22,512 bases of DNA, from contig JAAENB010000862.1 in the NCBI GenBank assembly GCA_024224995.1, positions 1 through 22,512 of the forward strand, given 5' to 3'. Shown here in pieces: positions 14,593 to 22,512 of this stretch. The notes beneath the pieces are model-generated. The model searched no databases, was not told where the DNA came from, and saw only the letters and a list, made by a program, of their open reading frames with translations. The translations under genes and the position numbers were made by a program. Origin of the DNA: a bacterium (GTDB lineage Bacteria; Spirochaetota; UBA4802; UBA5550). Within the stretch, counting starts at the first letter, position 1; every line of letters starts with the position of its first letter.

Positions 14593-16125
14593 ATGAATTA
14601 TTTAGATTTAGAAGAAAATCAAAATTTTATTGGACGCGGCTACTGGCTGAATCGTCTGGCTGAAATTGATGAAAGGTATGAAGCCTCTGTAATAGTGGTT
14701 TATGGGCGAAGACGAGTTGGAAAAACTGAATTAATAGAGCAATATTTTCATAATCGAAATGTTTTGAAATTTGAAGGTCTCCAGCCGGACAGAAAGATTC
14801 AAAGGAGTCCAAAAGATGAAAAAGCACGTCAAATAAACAACTGCTTACGCAGGCTTGGAAAATACGCAGAAAAAGAACTCGAATACAAATACATGGTATT
14901 GGAAGAATGGAGCGAATTTTTTGATGTACTTATGCAATATGTGGAAAAGGATGATGTGGTACTTTATTTTGAAGAGATTCAATGGCTGGCTCATTACCGG
15001 GATGATTTTTTAGCAGAGCTAAAGCCCTTTTGGGATGATATATTGAGAAAGAATAAAAATTTAAGGCTGGTTTTTTCCGGATCATCACCTTCTTTTGTTG
15101 TAGGGCAGTTCATGAGCGACAGTGCTTTTTATAACCGGTCGGAACACTTTATTCATTTACCGCCATTAAATCTTATTGAAATAAGCGCATTTCTTGGAAT
15201 GAAAGGGCCAAGAGAAGTAATGCTTGCGGCTATAACAACCGGAGGGGTATGCGAATATCTGAAACAAATTAAGGATGGGCCTTCAATATATGCGGCACTT
15301 TGTAAAAAGTCTTTTGAGCCAATGTCCTTCTTTGCAGCTGAATGTGACAAGATGTTTATCAGCAGCATGTCGGCCAATCCGTATTATATGAAAATTGTGG
15401 AATTCCTGGCACAAAGGAAATTTGCCCATAGAAATGAAATCTATAAAGCGGTTGTTCCTAAAAAGAATTCTCCGGAGAACTCTCTCCCGGGAGGAAGTTT
15501 TACTGCAATTCTTGATGACCTGGAATCGTTAAATTTTATAAAAAAATATGCGCCACTAACAACAGGAAAGGAACATAGCCGTCTCGCGCGGTATTGTATT
15601 TCCGATGAATACCTGAATTTTTATTATAAATTCATAAAGCCAAAAATTAATGACATTAATGAAGGTAAATTTATTAGCAATTATATGGATATAATAAACA
15701 CACGGGATTTTGCACAAGCAATGGGATTTTCTTTTGAACGCTGGTGTCGGAAGAATGAAATGCTTTTCGCCCGGATTATGAATTTTGGAAATGTAGAATA
15801 CCAGGCAGGAGCTTTTTATAATAGGAAAACAATTGCCGAGATGCCCGGGTTTCAAATTGACCTGATTTATATACGGAAAGATAATAAAATAATTATTTGT
15901 GAAATAAAGTATTATGATGGGGCAGTTGGTTTACAGGTTGAGTCCGAAGTTATAAAAAAAATTCAACTATTCAAAGAATATAATCCAAAATATAAAAATT
16001 ATACCTTTGAGGCTGCATTAATTACAACTGAAGGGGCGGAAGAAGCCCTTTTGAAAAAAGTTATTTTTGATTATATAATAACTTTTGATGATATTTTTAA
16101 TATCCAATACCATCCTATTTACTGA
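14593..16125 (+). CDS. DUF234-type P-loop ATPase with C-terminal PD-(D/E)XK-like domain
   Basis: A 510-residue protein like the archaeal-type ATPase (PF01637) plus DUF234 family. The P-loop is GRRRVGKT (38-45). The Walker B-like strand is VVLYFEEIQW, with Glu127/Glu128 where D-E is usual. A sensor-like LRLVFSGSSPSF strand follows, then a winged-helix-like region near 275-345 (AQRKFAHRNEIYKAVV, LDDLESLNFI). The C-terminal domain carries IDLIYIRKDNKIIICEIKYY, whose Asp423, Glu437 and Lys439 fit a PD-(D/E)XK nuclease-fold pattern. The ATG at 14593 is preferred; an in-frame TTG at 14515 would add 26 residues encoded by array DNA. The RBS is weak (GAAG, 8 nt). Function in this family is not well defined. 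Patchy distribution of such genes and an AT-rich look suggest acquisition (inference). Confidence 0.87.
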   Translation: MNYLDLEENQNFIGRGYWLNRLAEIDERYEASVIVVYGRRRVGKTELIEQYFHNRNVLKFEGLQPDRKIQRSPKDEKARQINNCLRRLGKYAEKELEYKYMVLEEWSEFFDVLMQYVEKDDVVLYFEEIQWLAHYRDDFLAELKPFWDDILRKNKNLRLVFSGSSPSFVVGQFMSDSAFYNRSEHFIHLPPLNLIEISAFLGMKGPREVMLAAITTGGVCEYLKQIKDGPSIYAALCKKSFEPMSFFAAECDKMFISSMSANPYYMKIVEFLAQRKFAHRNEIYKAVVPKKNSPENSLPGGSFTAILDDLESLNFIKKYAPLTTGKEHSRLARYCISDEYLNFYYKFIKPKINDINEGKFISNYMDIINTRDFAQAMGFSFERWCRKNEMLFARIMNFGNVEYQAGAFYNRKTIAEMPGFQIDLIYIRKDNKIIICEIKYYDGAVGLQVESEVIKKIQLFKEYNPKYKNYTFEAALITTEGAEEALLKKVIFDYIITFDDIFNIQYHPIY

Positions 16126-19100
16126 ACTCAAGCCAGACCCGTACCCCTTCTCCTTCCTTCCGGTTTTCAATTGTTAAATCAACATCATCAAAATAATATT
16201 TCAATCGTTGTAGAATATTCCCCAGGGACCGGGAAAAAACATCTTCTTTTTGCAGGCCAACACCATTATCAAGGATCTCGACCTGAACGGTATCACCTGC
16301 TCTTTCCGCAAAAAGGTTTACGTACCCATCTTCACTTTTGTTCCGAAGTCCGTGTTTTATGGCATTTTCAACGAGGGGTTGCAGCGTGAGAGGAGGGATA
16401 AAGATATCGTTAAAATCTCCCTTTGCCGCAAGTTTTGTAGAAAGCATATCATCAAACTGAAGTTCCTCCAGCTCAAGATAATTCTTGACAAACTCCCATT
16501 CCTCATAAAAGGGAATAACTTTTTTTAAAACCTGGTCCATTAAGAAACGATAGTTATAGGCGAGTTTGAGTAGTGCCTGGTTGGCTGTATCAACGTTACG
16601 GAACATTAATGCATGGATCATGTTTAATGCGTTAAATAAAAAATGAGGACTCATTCTGTCTTGAAGTAATTTAAATTTTGCTTCTTTATGATCTCTAACT
16701 GTTTGTCGCAGGGTAACCAGGGTTTTAACCCGAACCAGAAGCTCTTCTTTGTTAAGCGGTTTGGTAAGATAGTCATTTGCCCCGGCTTCAAAACCGGCAA
16801 TCAGGTCGGTAATACTGTTTTTGGCTGTAAGCATGAGAATGGGAAGGTCATGTAATGAGAATTTTTCCCGCAGCACGCGGCATACCTGGTATCCTGAAAT
16901 TTTTGGCATCATAATATCGAGTAGAACCAGGTCGAAGTCTTCTTCCTGTATACGGTCGAGAGCCTCTGCTCCGCCATGGACTAAAATGACGCAGTAGTTC
17001 TCACGCATGAGATAGTTCTCTATTACCCGAAGATTAACGGGATCGTCGTCAACAGCAAGAATCGTACCCCTGAAGGAGCTGTGCCCGTTTTTTATTGGCT
17101 TGTTTTTTATATTGCTATCATCCTGATCCGTTTGTGTATCCATATCGTTCTCTTTTTTGAGAATGGAACCGGGTAGAGTTTCTGTATTTTCAATTTCTCT
17201 AACTCTCGATATAATAGGGGCTTCCAGTTTAAAGGTTTCCATGGGGGCCTGGTCTACGGTGAGGGGCAGGGTAAAGGAAAAGGTCGCCCCTTCACCGGGC
17301 CGGGATTCAACTCTAATCAAGCCGCCATGAATTTCAACCAGCTGCTTTACAATGGAAAGACCAATGCCCGTCCCACCATATTCCCGTGATATTGAACCAT
17401 CTATCTGCTCAAAGGATTTAAAAATATCATCCTGTTTGTCGGCGGGTATGCCGATCCCGCTATCGGAAACTCTAATTTCTAAAAATCCGGGACCTCCGGA
17501 AGCGTAAAGAACCATTGCGGAAATGGAGATTTCTCCGGAATCCGTAAACTTGATTGCGTTTCCCACCAGGTTAAACAAGATTTGCTGAATTCTGTTTTCA
17601 TCTCCTTCAACAAATGGCAAATCCGGCTCAATACGGTTAAGAAGTTTCAGATTTTTCCCTTCGGCAAGAGGTCTGGAAAGATCGAGAACCAGTTCGCATA
17701 GGGGGCTCATTTCGATCTTTTTTAATTGCAGTTCAATGGCGCTATTCTGAAGCCGGGAAAAATCGAGAATATCATTCACAAGACCAGCCAGTCTTTTGCC
17801 GCTTGAAAGAATTAAAGAAAGATTTGCTTTTTTTTCATCATTTATCCGTATACCATGTCTGTCGAGCAGAGAATGGGCTATTCCTATGATACCGTTAAGA
17901 GGTGTTTTTAATTCATGCGATGTATTAGCAAGGAATTCATCTTTCATTTTATCGAGCCTGGTAAGCTCGGTATTTTTTTGTGCCAGGCTTTCATATAACC
18001 GGGCATTATCGATGGAAATCGCTACCTGGGAGGAAATAATCTTTAATATTTCAAGCCTTTCAGGAGTGAATGCCCCGGTAATAAGGTCGTTTTCCAGGTA
18101 CAGTATCCCGGTTAAACTTCCCCTGTTTGTAATGGGAAGCGCAAGGATCGATTTTGGCTTGTTTTTAATTATAAAAGTATCCCCGGTAAAGTCTCCTTCA
18201 TGTGACGCATCGTTCAGAATTAAGGTTTGTCTTGTGCGAGCAGTGTAGTTGACAATAGAGGATGATATACCGGTATGGTGCTCAAAGGGAATGGACTGGA
18301 GTACCCGGGCATCTTCGTTGCCGGCTTCTCCCTCAGCTTCAACCAGGAGTCTTCCGTCCTTCTCAAGGACCATAAAGCCTTTTTCGGCACCGGCATTTTC
18401 AAGAGTAAGACGCATAAGCCGCTTAAGGAGTTTGCTTAAAACAATTTCACCCGATATTGCCTGGGAAGCCTTAATAACCGTTGAAAGATCAAGTGCACCG
18501 GAGGTGTTCCCGGTTCCGGATCCTGTTGACATGGTCCCGGTGACGTTGATATCTCTTTTTTTGAAGAGTGGGGAAAAGAGGCCGGAGTAAACTTTTTCCA
18601 TATGTCTGAGTTTTGCCTGAGCTCCCCATTGAGTATATAGTTGATACGCCCGGTGAATATACATATCCCCTATATCTTTATATCCTTTTTTCAGATGGAA
18701 TTTACCTGCCAGTTCATTTGCAACGGCTTCATCCTGGATATATTTATTAATCCGGGCTTCTTTAATTGCCTTTTCGTAAAGCGGAATGGCATCGGCATGC
18801 CTGCCCGTTGCGTGGGCAAGCTCTGCTTCAACAAGGTAATAGCGGTGAAGATGATTCATGGGGCCATGCTGAGCCCATTTTTTCATTTGCTTCTGGTTGC
18901 GGGCAACTTTTTTAAAAAGTAATTTTTTCTTTATGGTTTTGTCCCCGGCATTGGTTCCGCAACATACTGCAAGAAAAGTGAGAGAGGAGTATAAATAGAA
19001 TGGAGGCTGGAGTATATATGACGTTACGCTTTCTAAATACTTTTCACCGGCAATTGCATGTTCGGCAGCTTTGCTGTATTGATAAAAGAGATAATAGAGC

Positions 19101-22100
19101 TCAATCTTGTGAAAATGAAAGATAAAGTAGGCTGTTTTATGATTTTTTTTGGAAAGAAGAGGCAGTTCTTTTATTTCGTTAAAGGATTCCCCTGTCAACA
19201 GCAAAGGATTTGCGGACTGGTCCATCAAATTTAAAACATGCTGCCGGTTTACCCTGTTCCAGGTGCGGGGATAACTCTGTTTAATCCGTTTCAGGGACTC
19301 ATCGTATTTTAACATTTCAGATTCAGTAAAGGAGAGTTCAAGGTTTGCGGCATACAGGCAAGAGCAATACATAAATGCCAGGTAGGAAGAATAAAACAGG
19401 TCACCTGTTTCCAGACCAATTTGATACGCTTCTTTTAAAGGTCGGAATGTTTCCCTGGTATGGATTTTCCAGTGCCGTATCAAGCTGTATGTAATGAGCA
19501 ATGTTTTGGCCATAACCTCTCTTGCATTTAATCGTTCCAGGAGATTTTCCGCAAGATCCGCGAATCGATTGCCGCCATCAATATCTCCAATTATGCCGCA
19601 GAGAATAAAACCATAGGCGGCATAGCCAAACGCGGACATGGAAGTATTTCCGTATTTAACCGAAAGTGTTAATTGCTTGATCATATACAGTGGGAGCACG
19701 TCAGGAACACCCAGGCAGCAGACCGAACCGGCATGTGCTATAATGTTGATAGAAGCCAGAGCGATTGGATCGGTCATTGGGGGCAGGTCAATCAACTCTT
19801 CAATTTTTTTTCCCGCTAAGATTAGTTTTGAGCCGGAGAAGCTGAGCAGGGTATCAAGTTTGCCCGGTTTTTCAGGAAACCGTGTCCCCAACTTTTTTAA
19901 AAATAACCGCGCGACCTCTACAGCTTCAACTACCCGGTCACGGCTTATATCGGCCTGAATTTTTATTTCATAAAGTTTTGATTCATCCAGGTGAGATGTG
20001 CTGTTCTGTAATATTGGTTGCGACAATCGTTCCATTTCATCATAATCGGCATTGAGATAAGCCGATTCAGCAGCTTCCGTATATAAGGTCAGGGCCAGGT
20101 TGTATTCATTCTTCCAGCAATCTTTACCAAGTAGATTAATCGCTGTTATATATAGATCTAAGGCTCTTGTATATGCTGTTGATCTTTTTGCTTTGTTTCC
20201 GGCCATTAAATTTAACCGGGCCAGTTCCAGGCGTTCTCCATCGGAGGATATTAGATCAATACCGTAATTGAGCTGGTTAACAATATATAATATTTTATCC
20301 GGCAGCTTTTTTTCGGAAGTCTTCCGTAATAGAATGGAACCAATCTGGTAATGTATTTTAATTTTTTCTTTATCGGGGATTAATGAATAGGCAGCTTCCT
20401 GTATTCTGTCATGATAGAACCGGTATACATTTTCATCAAGACAGATCATTTCTTCATAGACAATATTGGTTAGTTCAAACAGGATCGCTCCAATTGGTTT
20501 ATCCAGGATAATAGATAAGGTCTCAAGTTCAAATTTGTTCCCAACACAGGCGCATAGTTTAAGAATCTCCCTGCTGTTCGTGTCTAATTTGCCGATTTTG
20601 TCCACCATTAACTCTACCACATTGTCGGTCATTTGCATCCGGGTAATTTTATTAATATCCCATTCCCATTCGCCGGCAGGAGTTAATTGGAATGTTTTAT
20701 TATTATGCAGTGCTTTAATAAACTGTATAACAAAGAATGGGTTGCCGTTTGTTTTTTGGTGAATCAGTTCGGCCAATGGATGCGCGGCATCAGTGTGATA
20801 TCGAAGAATCTCTTCAATAAAGCTTTTTACATGAGTTATGGAAAGAGGGGAGAGCAGCATCTCGTTAACAATAAGACCGTTTTTCCTGATGCTTTCAATA
20901 GTTATACTCAGAGGATGGCTTTGGGGAACCTCAATGTCACGGTAGGCACCAATTAATAAGAGTGACTCAACATCGGGATTTGTTAAAATGTTTTCCATAC
21001 AATTGAGGCTTGCGGAATCGGCCCATTGCAGGTCATCAAGGAAGAGCACCAGGGGATGTTCTTTTTTAGAAAAAACTTGAATAAAATTTTTAAAGACCAG
21101 GTTAAACCTGTTTTGAGTTTCTTCGGCTCCCAGGGAGGTTAATTCGGGCTGCTTGCCGACTATGAGTTCGATTTCGGGGATAATTTCAGCAATCACTTTT
21201 CCGTTAGGGCCAAGAGCATCTAAGATTTTTTTCCGCCAGGTATTAATTTTTTTTTCACTTTCCCGTAAAAGTTGGCGAACCAGTTCACGGAAAGCCTCAA
21301 TTATCCCTTTGTAAGGCAAATCTCGTCCAAATTGTTCATATTTTCCGGAAATGAAGTACCCGCGTTTCATAACAATGGGTTTATGTATTTCGTTAATCAG
21401 GGCCGATTTGCCGATGCCGGGAGCCCCGGCAACCAGCATGAGCCCAACTCCTTTTTCGCCCGGTTTCGTACTGCAAACCTGTTCAAATGTGGAGAGTAAG
21501 AGTTGAATTTCTTTTTTGCGGCCAAACAGTGTCGATGGAATATTGAGCCCCAGAGGGATATCTTTTTCTCCAGGTTTAAATGATTCAAATTTTTTATTTT
21601 TTTCAGCGAATGAGAGGCATTGCTGGAGGTCGGAAACAAGCCCGCAGCTGTTCTGGTAGCGCTCTTCAACTGTTTTTTTTAGCAGTTTCATTACAATATC
21701 AGAAACGATAATTGGGATGGCGGAATTTCGCTCAACCGGGGGAATTGCTTTTTGGGCAATATGGGAATGAATTACTTCAAGAGGGTCATTTGATTCAAAT
21801 GGTACTTTCCCGGTGAGCATTTCATAAAACGTAACACCGAGAGAGTAGAGATCTGTTCGATAGTCAATACCCCGGTTCATTCTGCCTGTCTGCTCGGGCG
21901 ACATATATGGCAGGGTTCCTCGCAGAACTTCCTGGCTATAGATCTCATGGTTTTTATGCGTTAGTTCGGAGGCGATGCCAAAGCCGGTTATTTTAATAAT
22001 ATTTTTTTCTGTATTGAAGAGTATGTTATGTGGTTTAATATCTTTATGTATGATGTTATTTTTATGGAGAGAGCCAATAATTTCCGAAAGGGTGATTGCT

Positions 22101-22441
22101 GTCCGTAAAAACCATACAATATCAAGTTCAGCATCTTTATTTTCATTCAGGATATCTTTTAGTGAGAGGGCGTTAAAATTTTCCTGGATAAGGGCTATTC
22201 TGCCGTTGTCTTCCACAATGTCATAGGTCTTAAGAACGCCATCCTGGTTCAGCTTTTTGATGATTTCGTATTCCTGTTTGAATCGTGCCACTTCAGGAGG
22301 AGACGCTTCATCACTTTTGAGGAACTTGATAATAACAGTATTTTTATTTGTTTTATTTTTTCCTTTTTTAGCCCGGTAAACGACAGATTTATTCGTTTCG
22401 GCAAGTTTTTCAAGGATAGTGTATTCTAAAAACGTCTTCAT
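16115..22441 (-). CDS. Giant Ser/Thr kinase-ATPase-GAF-hybrid histidine kinase with second LytS-type kinase
   Basis: A 2,108-residue cytoplasmic protein with no membrane segment. In order: Ser/Thr kinase-like domain 7-277 (Lys39, HKD Asp134, but DFG reads GFG at 153-155); AAA/NACHT-like ATPase 304-572 (P-loop GAPGIGKS 339-346, Walker B FLDDLQWAD); helical TPR-like region about 700-1285; GAF 1334-1482; HisKA with His1509 (SHELKTPL); HATPase with Asn1628, DSGIG and GGTGIGLS; receiver 1792-1909 with Asp1842 and Lys1894; LytS/YehU-type His_kinase with His1933 (MSPHFLFN); and a second HATPase with Asn2026 (LVENAIKHG) and DNGVG. It resembles the HstK class of combined Ser/Thr and His kinases, plus an extra C-terminal kinase. 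The start at 22441 fits the kinase-domain N-terminus; an ATG at 22495 would add 18 residues without a visible RBS. No cognate regulator lies in the window. Confidence 0.92.
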   Translation of the reverse strand: MKTFLEYTILEKLAETNKSVVYRAKKGKNKTNKNTVIIKFLKSDEASPPEVARFKQEYEIIKKLNQDGVLKTYDIVEDNGRIALIQENFNALSLKDILNENKDAELDIVWFLRTAITLSEIIGSLHKNNIIHKDIKPHNILFNTEKNIIKITGFGIASELTHKNHEIYSQEVLRGTLPYMSPEQTGRMNRGIDYRTDLYSLGVTFYEMLTGKVPFESNDPLEVIHSHIAQKAIPPVERNSAIPIIVSDIVMKLLKKTVEERYQNSCGLVSDLQQCLSFAEKNKKFESFKPGEKDIPLGLNIPSTLFGRKKEIQLLLSTFEQVCSTKPGEKGVGLMLVAGAPGIGKSALINEIHKPIVMKRGYFISGKYEQFGRDLPYKGIIEAFRELVRQLLRESEKKINTWRKKILDALGPNGKVIAEIIPEIELIVGKQPELTSLGAEETQNRFNLVFKNFIQVFSKKEHPLVLFLDDLQWADSASLNCMENILTNPDVESLLLIGAYRDIEVPQSHPLSITIESIRKNGLIVNEMLLSPLSITHVKSFIEEILRYHTDAAHPLAELIHQKTNGNPFFVIQFIKALHNNKTFQLTPAGEWEWDINKITRMQMTDNVVELMVDKIGKLDTNSREILKLCACVGNKFELETLSIILDKPIGAILFELTNIVYEEMICLDENVYRFYHDRIQEAAYSLIPDKEKIKIHYQIGSILLRKTSEKKLPDKILYIVNQLNYGIDLISSDGERLELARLNLMAGNKAKRSTAYTRALDLYITAINLLGKDCWKNEYNLALTLYTEAAESAYLNADYDEMERLSQPILQNSTSHLDESKLYEIKIQADISRDRVVEAVEVARLFLKKLGTRFPEKPGKLDTLLSFSGSKLILAGKKIEELIDLPPMTDPIALASINIIAHAGSVCCLGVPDVLPLYMIKQLTLSVKYGNTSMSAFGYAAYGFILCGIIGDIDGGNRFADLAENLLERLNAREVMAKTLLITYSLIRHWKIHTRETFRPLKEAYQIGLETGDLFYSSYLAFMYCSCLYAANLELSFTESEMLKYDESLKRIKQSYPRTWNRVNRQHVLNLMDQSANPLLLTGESFNEIKELPLLSKKNHKTAYFIFHFHKIELYYLFYQYSKAAEHAIAGEKYLESVTSYILQPPFYLYSSLTFLAVCCGTNAGDKTIKKKLLFKKVARNQKQMKKWAQHGPMNHLHRYYLVEAELAHATGRHADAIPLYEKAIKEARINKYIQDEAVANELAGKFHLKKGYKDIGDMYIHRAYQLYTQWGAQAKLRHMEKVYSGLFSPLFKKRDINVTGTMSTGSGTGNTSGALDLSTVIKASQAISGEIVLSKLLKRLMRLTLENAGAEKGFMVLEKDGRLLVEAEGEAGNEDARVLQSIPFEHHTGISSSIVNYTARTRQTLILNDASHEGDFTGDTFIIKNKPKSILALPITNRGSLTGILYLENDLITGAFTPERLEILKIISSQVAISIDNARLYESLAQKNTELTRLDKMKDEFLANTSHELKTPLNGIIGIAHSLLDRHGIRINDEKKANLSLILSSGKRLAGLVNDILDFSRLQNSAIELQLKKIEMSPLCELVLDLSRPLAEGKNLKLLNRIEPDLPFVEGDENRIQQILFNLVGNAIKFTDSGEISISAMVLYASGGPGFLEIRVSDSGIGIPADKQDDIFKSFEQIDGSISREYGGTGIGLSIVKQLVEIHGGLIRVESRPGEGATFSFTLPLTVDQAPMETFKLEAPIISRVREIENTETLPGSILKKENDMDTQTDQDDSNIKNKPIKNGHSSFRGTILAVDDDPVNLRVIENYLMRENYCVILVHGGAEALDRIQEEDFDLVLLDIMMPKISGYQVCRVLREKFSLHDLPILMLTAKNSITDLIAGFEAGANDYLTKPLNKEELLVRVKTLVTLRQTVRDHKEAKFKLLQDRMSPHFLFNALNMIHALMFRNVDTANQALLKLAYNYRFLMDQVLKKVIPFYEEWEFVKNYLELEELQFDDMLSTKLAAKGDFNDIFIPPLTLQPLVENAIKHGLRNKSEDGYVNLFAERAGDTVQVEILDNGVGLQKEDVFSRSLGNILQRLKYYFDDVDLTIENRKEGEGVRVWLEFSK

Positions 22442-22453
22442 GGTGAATATATA

Positions 22454-22483
22454 CCTCAAGCTCCCGGTGTTGGGGTATTGAGG
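22454..22483 (-). promoter_or_regulatory. Leader hairpin that may cover the RBS of the giant kinase
   Basis: CCTCAA and TTGAGG (22478-22483 and 22454-22459 on the minus strand) form 6-bp arms around an inner CCC/GGG pairing. The downstream arm contains GAGG, the only Shine-Dalgarno-like sequence before the ATG at 22441, though at a long 12-nt spacing. No gene is seen in 22496-22512. Confidence 0.3.
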
Positions 22484-22512
22484 AATATATCTCATTCAGA
22501 GGCTAAAGTAAA

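Noticed and set aside
17796..18590. Plus-strand open frames antisense to the giant kinase
   Set aside because: They mirror the GAF and HisKA coding region, lack an RBS and show no domain.

Overview
The window reads as a bacterial chromosomal segment, moderately AT-rich, from a Gram-negative organism. Two proteins carry lipobox signal peptides, two more carry Sec-type signals, and there is a very large multidomain sensor kinase. A spirochaete or a member of the Desulfobacterota-like groups would fit, but no rRNA or phylogenetic marker is present, so the assignment is only an impression. I see no tRNA, rRNA, CRISPR array, transposase or phage gene.

Layout. (1) 2-1128 (+): the tail of a FabH-like ketosynthase gene overlaps by one base a second FabH-like gene whose catalytic triad is partly lost. 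A bidirectional terminator at 1136-1176 follows. (2) 1155-3624 (-): a three-gene operon of an alpha/beta hydrolase, an unrecognised protein with possible acetoacetate-decarboxylase-like features, and a classical short-chain dehydrogenase. With the ketosynthases this looks like part of a small acyl or polyketide pathway. (3) 3748-7784 (-): a zinc-ribbon membrane protein, a receiver-HATPase protein without a recognisable phospho-acceptor histidine, and a cobalamin-type radical SAM enzyme with an expanded cysteine motif. The first two genes overlap by four bases. (4) 7918-11030 (-): separately transcribed genes for a small lipoprotein, an acetyl-CoA acetyltransferase and a larger lipoprotein, each followed by an intrinsic terminator. 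(5) 11250-14138: two convergent genes for exported von Willebrand A (VWA) domain proteins. (6) 14139-16125: a noncoding region with a regular 53-bp array, then a DUF234-type ATPase gene. (7) 16115-22441 (-): a roughly 2,100-residue Ser/Thr kinase-ATPase-GAF-hybrid histidine kinase with a second, LytS-type histidine kinase at its C-terminus.

The most unusual structure is the array at 14281-14577. The half-site GGCTGATA and its inverse TATCAGCC alternate at 28- and 25-bp steps, so the unit repeats every 52-53 bp (about five helical turns) six times and ends 15 bp before the start codon of the ATPase gene. A plausible promoter lies inside the array with a half-site in its spacer. Spacing is conserved while most of the intervening sequence is not, as expected for a phased binding array rather than a copied repeat. 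Other points of interest are the lost catalytic residues in several enzymes (ketosynthase, Ser/Thr kinase DFG motif, receiver-HATPase) and the CX4CX2C radical SAM motif.
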